Part shown: positions 53,253 through 60,915 of the stretch, one piece after another
Layout: every line of letters begins with the position of its first letter
How positions within the stretch are numbered: the stretch's first letter is position 1
Source: Paenibacillus roseus
GTDB lineage: Bacteria > Bacillota > Bacilli > Paenibacillales > Paenibacillaceae
Direction of reading: 5' to 3'
Assembly: GCF_016424485.1 (NCBI RefSeq)
Contig: NZ_JAELUP010000113.1
Location: 36,545 to 100,544, forward strand
DNA: 64,000 nt
The notes under the pieces: model-generated
Told to the model about the DNA's origin: nothing
The model's database searches: none
The model's input: only the letters and a program-made list of their open reading frames with translations
Translations under genes and position numbers: made by a program

Positions 53253-53726
53253 TCAAGTCGGATCTTCTTCGCTGCGTTTCCCCTGCTTAAAGCTTTCCTG
53301 TGCTGATTTTCCAAGTTTTTTGAGCAGGTCGGAGACAAGCTGCTGTTCCTCAGCCGTCAAACCGGAGACTGCTTGTTGAATAACAAGCGCATGGCTTGGA
53401 AAGACGTCCTCAATAAACTTCCTGCCCTGCTCCGTGGCTTCAGCGTAGATCAGGCGGCGGTCTTCGGCGCATGTTTGGCGACGTACCAGCTCCTTTTTCT
53501 CCAGCTTATCCACAACATACGTGATATTGCCGCTACTCATCAGCACCTTGCTGCCAATCTGTTGAATCGGCTGCCGTCCTTTATGATATAACAGCTCCAG
53601 TACCCCAAATTCTGTTCGGTTAAGTCCTTTGCTCCTGATATCCTTGTCTGCATGAGCAATCACCCATTGACTGGCTCTGGATAACGCAATAAACAAATCG
53701 AGTGCTTCGGTTGTGGATGGCGCCAT
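53253..53726 (-). CDS. MarR-family regulator, MhqR-like
   Basis: A 157-residue winged-helix repressor: dimer helices at both ends, recognition segment IQQIGSKVLMSSGNITYVVD and the wing EDRRLIYAEATEQG. GAGAGG stands 8 nt before the ATG at 53726; the GTG at 53735 overlaps the site. Its promoter region and the downstream nitroreductase gene carry an identical 17-bp dyad, so it probably represses itself and that gene and is released by quinone-like electrophiles, as MhqR is. Only one cysteine is present (QTCAEDRR). Confidence 0.85.
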   Translation of the reverse strand: MAPSTTEALDLFIALSRASQWVIAHADKDIRSKGLNRTEFGVLELLYHKGRQPIQQIGSKVLMSSGNITYVVDKLEKKELVRRQTCAEDRRLIYAEATEQGRKFIEDVFPSHALVIQQAVSGLTAEEQQLVSDLLKKLGKSAQESFKQGKRSEEDPT

Positions 53727-53766
53727 TCCGCACACCTCTCTTTGTGTTCAAATTCTGTATAACAAT

Positions 53767-53783
53767 TATCTTAAATTAAAGAT
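53767..53783. promoter_or_regulatory. MarR-type operator in the marR/usp divergent region
   Basis: TATCTTAAATTAAAGAT, the exact reverse complement of 53177-53193. It lies 40 bp upstream of the MarR gene and 144 bp upstream of the divergent universal-stress gene, so it could act on both. Confidence 0.72.
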
Positions 53784-53926
53784 ATATCAGTCTTATGCGA
53801 TTGTCAACTTTTTATATCCTCTTAATTCTACTGCTGCGAAATTGCGCCGCCAGAGCACCGCCTGAAAAATGGACTGTGGCAAAAGCGCTTCATGCGGGTA
53901 ATAGGATAGAAAAGGAGTTGAGACTA

Positions 53927-54376
53927 ATGTTTCATAAAATTGTTGTGGCCATCGACGGTTCGGAAGTTAGCTATCAAGTATTGGAAACTGCTTTTCATCT
54001 CGCAAAAGAGCAACAATCTGAGCTGAGTATCGTACATGTGGGTAAAGAGACAACTGCTGCCTCAGTCGCTTTTATCGGCATGGCTTATGTGCCGAAAGAT
54101 TATTTCACTTCGATTCAGGAGAATGTCAAGCAAGAGGGTGAACAGATTCTCCATAAGGCAGCCTCACTCGCAGAGGAAGCCGGTATAATCAGCGTGCAGA
54201 CGTTCTATATGACGGGTGATCCGGCAGAGGTAATTCTGGATTTCGCCGAGAAGCACGGAAGCAATCTGATTGTGGTTGGGAGTCGGGGTCTGAGCGGAAT
54301 CAAGGAACTCATGCTCGGAAGCGTCAGCCATAAAATATCTCAATACTCCAAATGTCCTGTTCTGATTGTCCGATAA
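53927..54376 (+). CDS. Universal stress protein (UspA family)
   Basis: A 149-residue ATP-binding alpha/beta protein: start MFHKIVVAIDGSEVSYQVLE, and the nucleotide-binding GSRGLSGIKELMLGSVSHKI (G-x2-G-x9-G-S). AAGGAG stands 9 nt before the ATG at 53927; the longer frame from 53795 lacks a site and adds an unrelated N-terminus. Divergent from the MarR gene. Confidence 0.92.
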   Translation: MFHKIVVAIDGSEVSYQVLETAFHLAKEQQSELSIVHVGKETTAASVAFIGMAYVPKDYFTSIQENVKQEGEQILHKAASLAEEAGIISVQTFYMTGDPAEVILDFAEKHGSNLIVVGSRGLSGIKELMLGSVSHKISQYSKCPVLIVR

Positions 54377-54390
54377 GTTGAAAACAACAA

Positions 54391-54448
54391 AAAGGGGCAG
54401 TTCCCGCGTGCGCAGGCCTTATAGCCTGGCACAGGGGGACTGCCCCTT
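54391..54448. terminator. Bidirectional terminator between usp and the 92-residue gene
   Basis: AAGGGGCAG (54392-54400) pairs with CTGCCCCTT (54440-54448), extended by TTCCC/GGGGGA and an inner GGCCTTATAGCC turn. The minus-strand side is followed by TTTGTTGTTTTC, the better T-tail. Confidence 0.78.
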
Positions 54449-54502
54449 CTCGCACTTATACGATGTGCCTTCACCCCACAGGCATTCGCATATTCGTATC
54501 AA

Positions 54503-54781
54503 CTAATCCAGATACCCCGCAACGCCCTTCTTGATCAAATAATCCATCTCGCTTTCCAGAATCGACTCGACCGTCAACTCGTCCAGCTTCACATCAGAAC
54601 GGCTCAATACATAATCCACCAGCTCATCAATATCTACATCTACTTCGCCTTTGGCATCCTCCTGCTGTGCATTGACATAAGCCTGTTCATGCTTCAATAC
54701 AAGCCTGATTTCATCCGCCTGGGCTTGGGTTTGCTCCGCGATAAACTCAATTAGCTCCTGCTCATTGTACGATTCACTCAT
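54503..54781 (-). CDS. Acidic 92-residue protein of unknown function
   Basis: Not recognised. It is strongly acidic and mostly helical (NEQELIEFIAEQTQAQADEI, KGEVDVDIDELVDYVLSRSD, ESEMDYLIKKGVAGYLD), without membrane segment or cysteine. AAAGGAG lies 11 nt before the ATG. The DIDELVDYVLSRSDVKLDEL phrase hints at tandem helical hairpins. It follows the AraC gene on the same strand by 18 bp, so they may be co-transcribed. Confidence 0.75.
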   Translation of the reverse strand: MSESYNEQELIEFIAEQTQAQADEIRLVLKHEQAYVNAQQEDAKGEVDVDIDELVDYVLSRSDVKLDELTVESILESEMDYLIKKGVAGYLD

Positions 54782-54799
54782 CTTTAAATCGGCTCCTTT

Positions 54800-55612
54800 T
54801 TAATGGCTTTGATGACGATATTGCTCCGGGGTCATCCCGGTTGATTTCATAAACATTCTATAAAACTGGCTTGTACTGGAGAATCCCAGCCCGAAGCTGA
54901 TTTCTGTTATGGTCGCTGCCGAATGCCGCAATTGTCTCCTGGCTTCCTCCATTCGCAGTCGAAGTACATACTGATACGGAGTCATACTCGTCAGCGATTT
55001 GAAAGAGCGGATAAAATGAAACCGGCTTTGCAGCGCAACCGCGGCCAACTCATCGATACTCATCTGATCGGTGTAGTGGGCATGCATATAGTCCAGCACC
55101 CGAAGCAGGTGATTGTCCCTGCCTTTTCTTGCATGTGAACCCTTTTCAGCAGTCTCGATGTCTAATTGTTTTCTTCCCCAGATCAAGCGGTGCACATATT
55201 CGAGCATCTGCTCTTCCTTCTCCTCTAATGCCAGACGATCGGGAGACCCCGCAATGAAGAGGGAGGCGGTCCATTGCTGCAAAAAGCCGGACAGCTCTGA
55301 CGGATTGAACCGGTACCGCTGTTCAGGATCAGGGAGGTTCAAGGCGCTTGCCGGATGGAGGCAGTGGTCATTGATTTTGAAAATAATGACTTTGTCCTTC
55401 GGCCCCAAATAGAAGGAGTGCAGGTCCTGCGGATGCAGCATCAGCCCGTCCCCGGCAGCCAGCGCCAACTCTCTGTTCTCATGCACAAAGTGGCAGCTCC
55501 CACGAAGCGGTACCGTAATCTGATAATGCTCTTCATGACAGTGAGGCATATTCGCAAAGCTGCTCTCAATGCTGTGCAGTTCTACGTGCGGCAATATAAT
55601 TTGCATGTGCAT
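54800..55612 (-). CDS. AraC-family regulator with cupin-like sensor domain
   Basis: A 270-residue regulator. Residues ~1-110 form a cupin (HCEEHYQITVPLRGSCHFVH, GDGLMLHPQDLHSFYLG), and ~165-270 are two helix-turn-helix units (MSIDELAAVALQSRFHFIRS, TITEISFGLGFSSTSQFYRM). GAAGGG is 8 nt before the ATG at 55612. It is divergent from an MFS exporter, the usual layout when the regulator controls the pump. The ligand is unknown. Confidence 0.9.
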   Translation of the reverse strand: MHMQIILPHVELHSIESSFANMPHCHEEHYQITVPLRGSCHFVHENRELALAAGDGLMLHPQDLHSFYLGPKDKVIIFKINDHCLHPASALNLPDPEQRYRFNPSELSGFLQQWTASLFIAGSPDRLALEEKEEQMLEYVHRLIWGRKQLDIETAEKGSHARKGRDNHLLRVLDYMHAHYTDQMSIDELAAVALQSRFHFIRSFKSLTSMTPYQYVLRLRMEEARRQLRHSAATITEISFGLGFSSTSQFYRMFMKSTGMTPEQYRHQSH

Positions 55613-55630
55613 TCTCTTCACCCTTCGTCC

Positions 55631-55658
55631 ATTATAGCAAAAATTGCTCCATATCCAA
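55631..55658 (-). promoter_or_regulatory. Promoter of the AraC gene
   Basis: On the minus strand TTGGAT (55653-55658), 16 bp, then TATAAT (55631-55636) preceded by TGC, a good extended -10 vegetative promoter. Confidence 0.65.
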
Positions 55659-55750
55659 GCAACATTCGCAGCGACAGCATTGCCTCCGCTCCACTAAGAT
55701 AATTCCTATCCAGAACATTAGTCTAAACTTCAAGGAAAGGACGTTTAAAC

Positions 55751-56983
55751 ATGTCCCAAACAACTGTAGCTTCTGCCGTAAAGACGACACCGACAACAGC
55801 AATGACAGTACTGCTTGGCGTCAGCGCCGCTCATCTCCTGAATGATGCCATGCAGTCGGTTGTCCCGGCAGTCTTCCCGCTATTTCAGCAGAGCCTGCAA
55901 TTAAGTTTCACGGAGGTCGGGTGGATTGCGTTTACGCTCAACATAACAGCCTCTGTTTTGCAGCCCCTCGTCGGCTACTGTACAGACCGCCGCCCGATGC
56001 CGTTCCTGCTGCCCGTCGGCATGCTGTTCACTCTGCTCGGGATGATCGGATTGGCAATGGCCCCTTCCTTCTCCATGCTGCTGCTCGCCTCTGCCCTGAT
56101 CGGGGTCGGTTCATCGGTTCTTCATCCAGAGTCCTCGCGCGTTGCGCATCTTGCGGCAGGCAGGGGCAAAGGCTTCGCTCAATCAGTCTTTCAGGTAGGG
56201 GGCAACTTCGGGCAGGCGCTTGCGCCACTCATGGTCATCTTCATTATCATGCCGATCGGGCAGACAGGATTTCTGTGGTTTACTCTGCTGGCCCTCATCG
56301 GCATTGTGCTGCAGTTCGCTATTGGCAGATGGTACGGCAGGCAGCTTCGGGTTCGGGCCTCACAGCCTAAGAACAGGGGCGCGGCTGCGCCGGCAAGATC
56401 GTTCAGCAAACCGTTCATCGGTTATGTGCTGGCCATTCTGATCCTGATGCTCTTCTCCAAATTTGTCTATCTCGCCAGCATGACAGGCTACTACACCTTT
56501 TATTACATGGAGAAGTTCGGGCTTCCGCTCTCCAGCGCCCAGATTTGCCTGTTTGCCTTGCAATTTGCCGGCATGGTCGGCACCTTTATCGGGGGACCGC
56601 TTGCCGACCGCTTCGGAAGACAGAAAATTATCTGGTTCTCTATATTGGGAACAGCGCCGTTCTCGCTGCTGATGCCCTACGCAGGGCCTGTTGCCTCGAT
56701 CCTGCTTTCTATCGCGATCGGCCTGATTCTAATGTCCGGCTTCTCCGTCATTATCGTCTACGCCCAGGAACTGCTGCCAGGCCATGTCGGCTCGGTAGCC
56801 GGACTATTCTTCGGTCTCTCATTCGGGCTTGCCGGGCTCGGCTCGGTGCTTATGGGCTGGCTCATGGACACATACGGAGTAACCTCCATGATCCAGTGGT
56901 GCTCTTTCCTGCCGCTGCTCGGACTGTTCGCCTTGCTGCTGCCCAAAGATTCAATCATTATGGGCGGGACTTCCGCCAATTAA
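55751..56983 (+). CDS. MFS transporter, fosmidomycin-resistance (Fsr)-like
   Basis: A 410-residue major-facilitator protein with 12 transmembrane segments. The motifs SAAHLLNDAMQSVVPAVFPL, IGVGSSVLHPESSRVAHLA and the mid-protein GGPLADRFGRQK (motif A-like) are those of the Fsr group. AAGGAAAGGA precedes the ATG by about 8 nt. Exports an unknown small molecule; control by the divergent AraC gene is likely. Confidence 0.9.
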   Translation: MSQTTVASAVKTTPTTAMTVLLGVSAAHLLNDAMQSVVPAVFPLFQQSLQLSFTEVGWIAFTLNITASVLQPLVGYCTDRRPMPFLLPVGMLFTLLGMIGLAMAPSFSMLLLASALIGVGSSVLHPESSRVAHLAAGRGKGFAQSVFQVGGNFGQALAPLMVIFIIMPIGQTGFLWFTLLALIGIVLQFAIGRWYGRQLRVRASQPKNRGAAAPARSFSKPFIGYVLAILILMLFSKFVYLASMTGYYTFYYMEKFGLPLSSAQICLFALQFAGMVGTFIGGPLADRFGRQKIIWFSILGTAPFSLLMPYAGPVASILLSIAIGLILMSGFSVIIVYAQELLPGHVGSVAGLFFGLSFGLAGLGSVLMGWLMDTYGVTSMIQWCSFLPLLGLFALLLPKDSIIMGGTSAN

Positions 56984-57013
56984 CCAAGCAGGCATTGCAG
57001 GGTCAAAATAGCA

Positions 57014-57061
57014 AAGAAGCCGTCTCTCGGGAGCATGTTGCTGCTGCGACGATGGCTTCTT
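57014..57061. terminator. Hairpin between the convergent MFS and alkD-like genes
   Basis: AAGAAGCC (57014-57021) pairs with GGCTTCTT (57054-57061), strengthened by CGTC/GACG. The T-tail is short, so it is a moderate terminator candidate for the MFS gene. Confidence 0.5.
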
Positions 57062-57145
57062 GAATGAATGAGCAGCGTGCAGAAATCGTAAAGTCAGGCT
57101 TACTCCAGAAGCCTGCACGGAAATTCTGCCAGACAACGTTGGTGT

Positions 57146-57868
57146 CTAGCAAATGCAGGTTTTGCGTTTCTTGCCCACGTTGCCCCGCTGCTCCACCTTC
57201 TCGATATAATCCACGGCAAGCGGAACCTTGCAGGCTGTCTGGCCGACATCGACATGAACTTTACCGATCTGTACAGCAGTTTCCTTGGCACGTTCATTCA
57301 GCCCGCGAACGTAGGCACCAATTGAAATAACAAATCCGTTCATTGTGTAACGAACACGGTTGCGCTCCTCATGGATGGTTCGGCCCGCCTGCTCCAGCAG
57401 ACGGGTTATTTCTTCATGATCCAGTTGTTCATCCGGCGTAATGGATACATAGTTGGCGTAGGTGCTCCAGCCGCATACTGCTACCATTTCCTCATCCGAT
57501 TGCATCCATTCCAGCGCAAGCTCGCGGGCGTACGAACTTTCAGCCGCAGCACTGGCCACCGTGTATTCGGCCAGCATATACCAATACGCTTTGTCCGCCC
57601 AATCTTGCAACCGCTCCCTGGATATTGCCTTGGGATCAACCGCCAGACCAGCCAGATACATGGCGTCCGAATTGCCAGTATCGTAGAGATCATAGACTAG
57701 CTGCTGATTCTTCTTCACGTTGCGAACCAGCTTCTTCAAATCCCCCACCCGAACGCCAAACAGCGGCTCCTGTGCGCCATGACGGATGAAGGTCTTCTTC
57801 GTCTGCTCGTCCCCCAATTTTTCCAGTTCGTCCATTATTTCTGTCAGTTCCAAATCTGATTGCTTCAT
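57146..57868 (-). CDS. DNA alkylation repair protein (AlkD-like)
   Basis: A 240-residue all-helical HEAT-like repeat protein of the AlkC/AlkD glycosylase superfamily (KKTFIRHGAQEPLFGVRVGD, GNSDAMYLAGLAVDP, then CGWSTYANYV). AlkD removes bulky or cationic N3/N7-alkyl purines. The exact catalytic Trp/Asp pair was not aligned, so activity is presumed. GAGGG is 6 nt before the ATG at 57868 (an ATG at 57871 is also possible). The C-terminal lysine-rich tail ends in CIC. Confidence 0.85.
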   Translation of the reverse strand: MKQSDLELTEIMDELEKLGDEQTKKTFIRHGAQEPLFGVRVGDLKKLVRNVKKNQQLVYDLYDTGNSDAMYLAGLAVDPKAISRERLQDWADKAYWYMLAEYTVASAAAESSYARELALEWMQSDEEMVAVCGWSTYANYVSITPDEQLDHEEITRLLEQAGRTIHEERNRVRYTMNGFVISIGAYVRGLNERAKETAVQIGKVHVDVGQTACKVPLAVDYIEKVEQRGNVGKKRKTCIC

Positions 57869-58084
57869 CATTATCCCTCACTCTTCTTTGACTACTCAAG
57901 GATTGTTCGATCGTATATTACTGCACGCTCTGGACAACATGATGGTACGATCCTGCAACAAACGGAAAGTAGATGTAGTAGGATCGTTTCCCATAATACG
58001 ATGATTAACGTCTGCCTCCGAACGGGATAAGCGATATTGTGAGCATCTCAAAAACGATCTCCATCAGTGGACAAGAAATCGTAT

Positions 58085-58879
58085 TCAACAGCCTACAGAC
58101 TGACGGACCCGGCTCAAGAAGCGATTCATCAGGACCGGGAGTGAAATCAGAATCGGCGGATCATCGATTCGCGGCGGGTAAAGCATGATATCCATGGGAG
58201 GAACCTGTGTGTAAGGCTGCACGAAAATCGGCGTTCTTGATCGGGTACGCAGTGTAGCCTGAGGGAGCATAATTTCTGTAGCCTGAGTTCCCCATGAAAT
58301 CGTAGTCGCCATCAAATAGTACGTCCCCGGCTTGACATCGGTGAATCGAAAATCTCCGAGCGAGGACAACAATGTGCCGTACAGCGGCAAACCTTCTGGA
58401 ATCGGTCTGGCGAACAGACCGATCAGAATGACGCCTTGAAAAGGCGTCTCCGCACGAATCGTCCCTTCCACGGTGGAGTAGGGATGGGACAACAGCCCTG
58501 GTTCCTCCCAATTCGCAAGCTGCTGCAAGGAACTTAAATGCTGACCCGCCTGCTGTCTGTAGTTTCGAAAGCTGGCTGGAGTTAATCCAACCCTCTCTGA
58601 AAATCGTGTAGTAAAGGTCCCAAGGCTCTGCTGGCCGATCTCAAGACCAATGTCTCGAATGCTCATATTGGTATGAAGCAGCAAATCCTTGGCCTTCTGC
58701 AGTCTGAGAGCGGAAATATAATATTGAGGGGAGAGACCCATTCTCTCTTTGAAAATTCGGGTGAAATGGTACGGGCTATAGGCAGCATGCGCTGCCAGCT
58801 TGGCAAGCGGGAGAGGATCATAGATATGTTGATGAATATAGGCGATGACACCTTCTATTTCCGCATATCGGTTGCTCAT
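58085..58879 (-). CDS. AraC-family regulator with N-terminal DNA-binding domain
   Basis: A 264-residue protein with the AraC helix-turn-helix pair at the N-terminus (~1-105: LAKLAAHAAYSPYHFTRIFK, IRDIGLEIGQQSLGTFTTRF) and a beta-rich domain of ~150 residues behind it (PFQGVILIGLFARPIPEGLP, TDVKPGTYYLMATTI), resembling a carboxypeptidase-regulatory or prealbumin-like fold. This reversed order is seen in a minority of the family. It lies 216 bp upstream of the AlkD-like gene on the same strand. Confidence 0.87.
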   Translation of the reverse strand: MSNRYAEIEGVIAYIHQHIYDPLPLAKLAAHAAYSPYHFTRIFKERMGLSPQYYISALRLQKAKDLLLHTNMSIRDIGLEIGQQSLGTFTTRFSERVGLTPASFRNYRQQAGQHLSSLQQLANWEEPGLLSHPYSTVEGTIRAETPFQGVILIGLFARPIPEGLPLYGTLLSSLGDFRFTDVKPGTYYLMATTISWGTQATEIMLPQATLRTRSRTPIFVQPYTQVPPMDIMLYPPRIDDPPILISLPVLMNRFLSRVRQSVGC

Positions 58880-59051
58880 GGGTTGCGCACCATCCCTACT
58901 ATTAATAAGAACTTATGTTCCTGTTTATTTTATCACTATTCTGTTGAATTGGGAATACGGTGTTTGGTTCGCATAACTCCAAGGGAGGAAACGCGAAGTG
59001 CAGAACAAGGAAAGCTTCAAATTAAATTCGAATTGAAACGATGCTGTACAA

Positions 59052-59369
59052 TTGTTTCTCCAATATTGCAAGGTCAGAAACTTCAGTAGGGCGAGCATCC
59101 GCCGTTATCGCAAAGACCTGGAAAAACTCAGCCAGCATCTCATTACAATGCAACTCCAGGATCTTTCTCCCGCCTTCTTCACGCTTAAGAGCATAAAGGG
59201 GCACGCGAATATCGAGACAATTGAAATGTATGTCGAATTGTTTGCCTGTGACTTGCAAGTTCAGCATGAGAAATTCAGCCCCATCGAACATCTGGCTGAA
59301 ACTCTTAACCTGGTGCAGGAAGCGAGGTGTATGGCGGCGTCTTCACTCAAAAAAACTTCTGCTACCTAA
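59052..59369 (+). pseudogene. Collapsed tyrosine recombinase (integrase)
   Basis: The 105-codon frame joins an integrase N-terminal SAM-like segment (NFSRASIRRYRKDLEKLSQH) directly to an integrase C-terminal end (IKGHANIETIEMYVELF, with the presumed catalytic Tyr, then HEKFSPIEHL). The ~150 residues with the Arg-His-x-x-Arg catalytic core are missing, so it cannot recombine. It is probably an internal deletion in a phage or XerCD-like integrase, and the scar of an integrated element whose other relics are the toxin gene and RNA unit that follow. Confidence 0.7.
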
Positions 59370-59513
59370 CTATGGAAAAACTGTTTCGAGCAATAGACAT
59401 AAAAGCATTAAGAAGAGTAAGGCTCGACTTTATGGAGCGTCACGCACTAACTACGTGAGACCGATTATTCGACAAAATCTGCACTTTGCACTGAAATAGA
59501 TTTCCGCAAATAT

Positions 59514-59526
59514 GGTATACTATACC
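59514..59526. promoter_or_regulatory. Perfect 13-bp palindrome upstream of the toxin-like gene
   Basis: GGTATACTATACC, including a TATACT -10-like hexamer, about 40 bp before the toxin-like frame. Such dyads are typical of autoregulated toxin-antitoxin promoters. A further ATACC half-site lies 10 bp on. Confidence 0.5.
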
Positions 59527-59566
59527 TAGTAAAATACCATCATCTTGAAGGAAGGATTGTAGCATT

Positions 59567-60448
59567 TTGACTAAAACCATCAATGAACTCGTAACACAAC
59601 TCCTGGCATTAACCACGCCTGAATTTCAAGAGCTGATAGATAAGTTAAAAAAACTAGAACCTCTACAAAATATCCTTGACATCGCTAGCGAACCAGATCG
59701 TAGTAGAATACTACAAAAATTAATGACATTTGCGGAACAAGATGCCCAACCGTTTTCTTACGATCCCGTTCAACCCGATCATTTTTCCCCATCTTATAAA
59801 CGCTTTGATTTTGTGGACTGTTACTTCACTGGGGTCGGATTCGAATGGGATGCCAAACATATTGCTTTAATTTAGGATATCTATCCTCAATTAGACTCAG
59901 TTATGGTCATTCCGACTACAAGCAAAACCCGTAAAGAAACTAAGAGTGTCTTCTCTGTCGGAAACATTTCTGGGCTCTATGGCAGTTCAGATACAACCCT
60001 TTTGATCAGTGACATGACCAGAGTTTCTAGAAAACGACTTTATTCCCTTACTCCCTATAGACATCCAAAGAAGGGCAATGTTCCTGCTCGGTTACCAATG
60101 TCATGGAACAGTCGAATATTGGACGGCATCGTCTCAACCTATGCCAGTACGCCAACTTTTGAGGAAGTTTTAATGTATACTACACAGACAGCTATGGTAA
60201 GTGATTTACGAATATTTAAAGATTGGCGTTTTAAGACTGGTTTCGGTAAATTTGATGATAGCAGCAATATCCTCCACTTCAACCGATGGAATGAAGACAA
60301 AAGCAATCCGCTGCAATTGATTCAACCCAATATTCAGATCAGTAAGGACATGAAAATTCAATTAATGAAAGAATTGTTTGACCAAGATCCACACGTTAGA
60401 ACAAACGCTGAAGCACGGTATGCGGAGTGGTATTCAGAAAAAATATGA
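59567..60448 (+). pseudogene. PemK/MazF-like toxin gene interrupted by an in-frame amber codon
   Basis: One open frame of 293 codons from a TTG at 59567 (AAGGAAGGA 11 nt upstream) to the stop at 60448 is broken only by TAG at 59873-59875. Residues ~1-72 are a helical N-terminal region (MTKTINELVTQLLALTTPEF). Next come KRFDFVDCYFTGVGFEWDAK HIALI, the TAG, then DIYPQLDSVMVIPTTSK and VFSVGNISGLYGSSD...ISDMTRVSRKRL, the order of strands seen in the PemK/MazF endoribonuclease fold. A ~110-residue C-terminal extension follows. Both halves read naturally, so the amber is either a recent inactivating mutation, a sequence error or readthrough. No separate antitoxin gene was found; the helical N-terminus could be a fused neutraliser. 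Confidence 0.6.
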
Positions 60449-60461
60449 ATTAGCCGTGACC

Positions 60462-60489
60462 TTGACTTTTCACAAACATATGATAAGAT
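60462..60489 (+). promoter_or_regulatory. Promoter of the 46-nt-repeat RNA unit
   Basis: TTGACT (60462-60467), 16 bp, then TAAGAT (60484-60489). It begins 14 bp after the toxin-like gene and predicts a start near 60496, just before the repeats. Confidence 0.6.
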
Positions 60490-60495
60490 AAACAT

Positions 60496-60616
60496 GTATT
60501 AAACGATTTCCCCGTTAAGGGGCGCAAGATTGGATTACATTGTGATTTACGTTATCCCTGTTAAGGGGCGCAATAAAAAGAAAACAGCGGGGAGCGCTCC
60601 CCGCTGTTTTCTTTTT
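60496..60616 (+). ncRNA. Putative small RNA with a 46-nt repeat and strong terminator
   Basis: Two copies of a 25-base unit begin at 60503 and 60549 (period 46; 22 of 25 identical), each ending GTTAAGGGGCGCAA and able to form a small CCCC-GTTAA-GGGG hairpin. A good promoter lies just upstream and a perfect terminator just downstream, giving a transcript of about 120 nt. Type III toxin-antitoxin systems use antitoxin RNAs made of 34-47-nt repeats, with partial last repeats, next to a MazF-fold nuclease gene. Here the toxin-like gene is upstream rather than downstream, so the match is partial. A short protein frame through the region has no ribosome binding site. Confidence 0.45.
60575..60616 (+). 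terminator. Very strong palindromic terminator
   Basis: Two perfect 21-bp arms meet at 60595/60596 with no intervening base (centre GGAGCGCTCC), flanked by A-run and T-run (CTTTTT). It would stop transcription in both directions. Confidence 0.9.
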
Positions 60617-60915
60617 ACTGTATTGTTTAATATCCTTCTCTCTTCACTCTACGATGCGCTCCTGCTCAAGACGAGTCCTGCGCTCTACCATGATTTCCAG
60701 CACCGGATGTGAATTTGTACGGCAGGAATCAGATGCATAGTTGCACATTGAACGGATTACCAATATTTTATTGCCGGTGTAATTTGATAAACTTTTAGCA
60801 AATTACAAGAATGGATGGCGCGCTCTCAGCTTGCTCTCTCAAGCATCGCTACTTATGATTTTTAACCACAAATGATTTGCTATGAAACTATTCGGTTGGA
60901 AGAACCAGCCGTTAC
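60617..60915. other. Gene-free interval
   Basis: About 300 bp between the palindromic terminator and the end of pbuX. No reading frame, hairpin or promoter worth naming was seen. Confidence 0.5.

Noticed and set aside
53795..53926. N-terminal extension of the universal stress protein
   Set aside because: The extension is not part of the UspA fold and lacks a ribosome binding site; AAGGAG precedes the ATG at 53927.
59221..59499. Second frame over the integrase relic
   Set aside because: It overlaps the recognisable integrase C-terminal end in another frame and shows no family features.
60503..60573. Two spaced repeats read as a minimal CRISPR array
   Set aside because: Only two copies, 21-nt interval (too short), 3 mismatches in 25, no cas gene in the window, and a promoter and terminator tightly enclosing the unit.
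60530..60712. 60-codon frame through the repeat RNA and terminator
   Set aside because: No ribosome binding site and most of it encodes the palindromic terminator.
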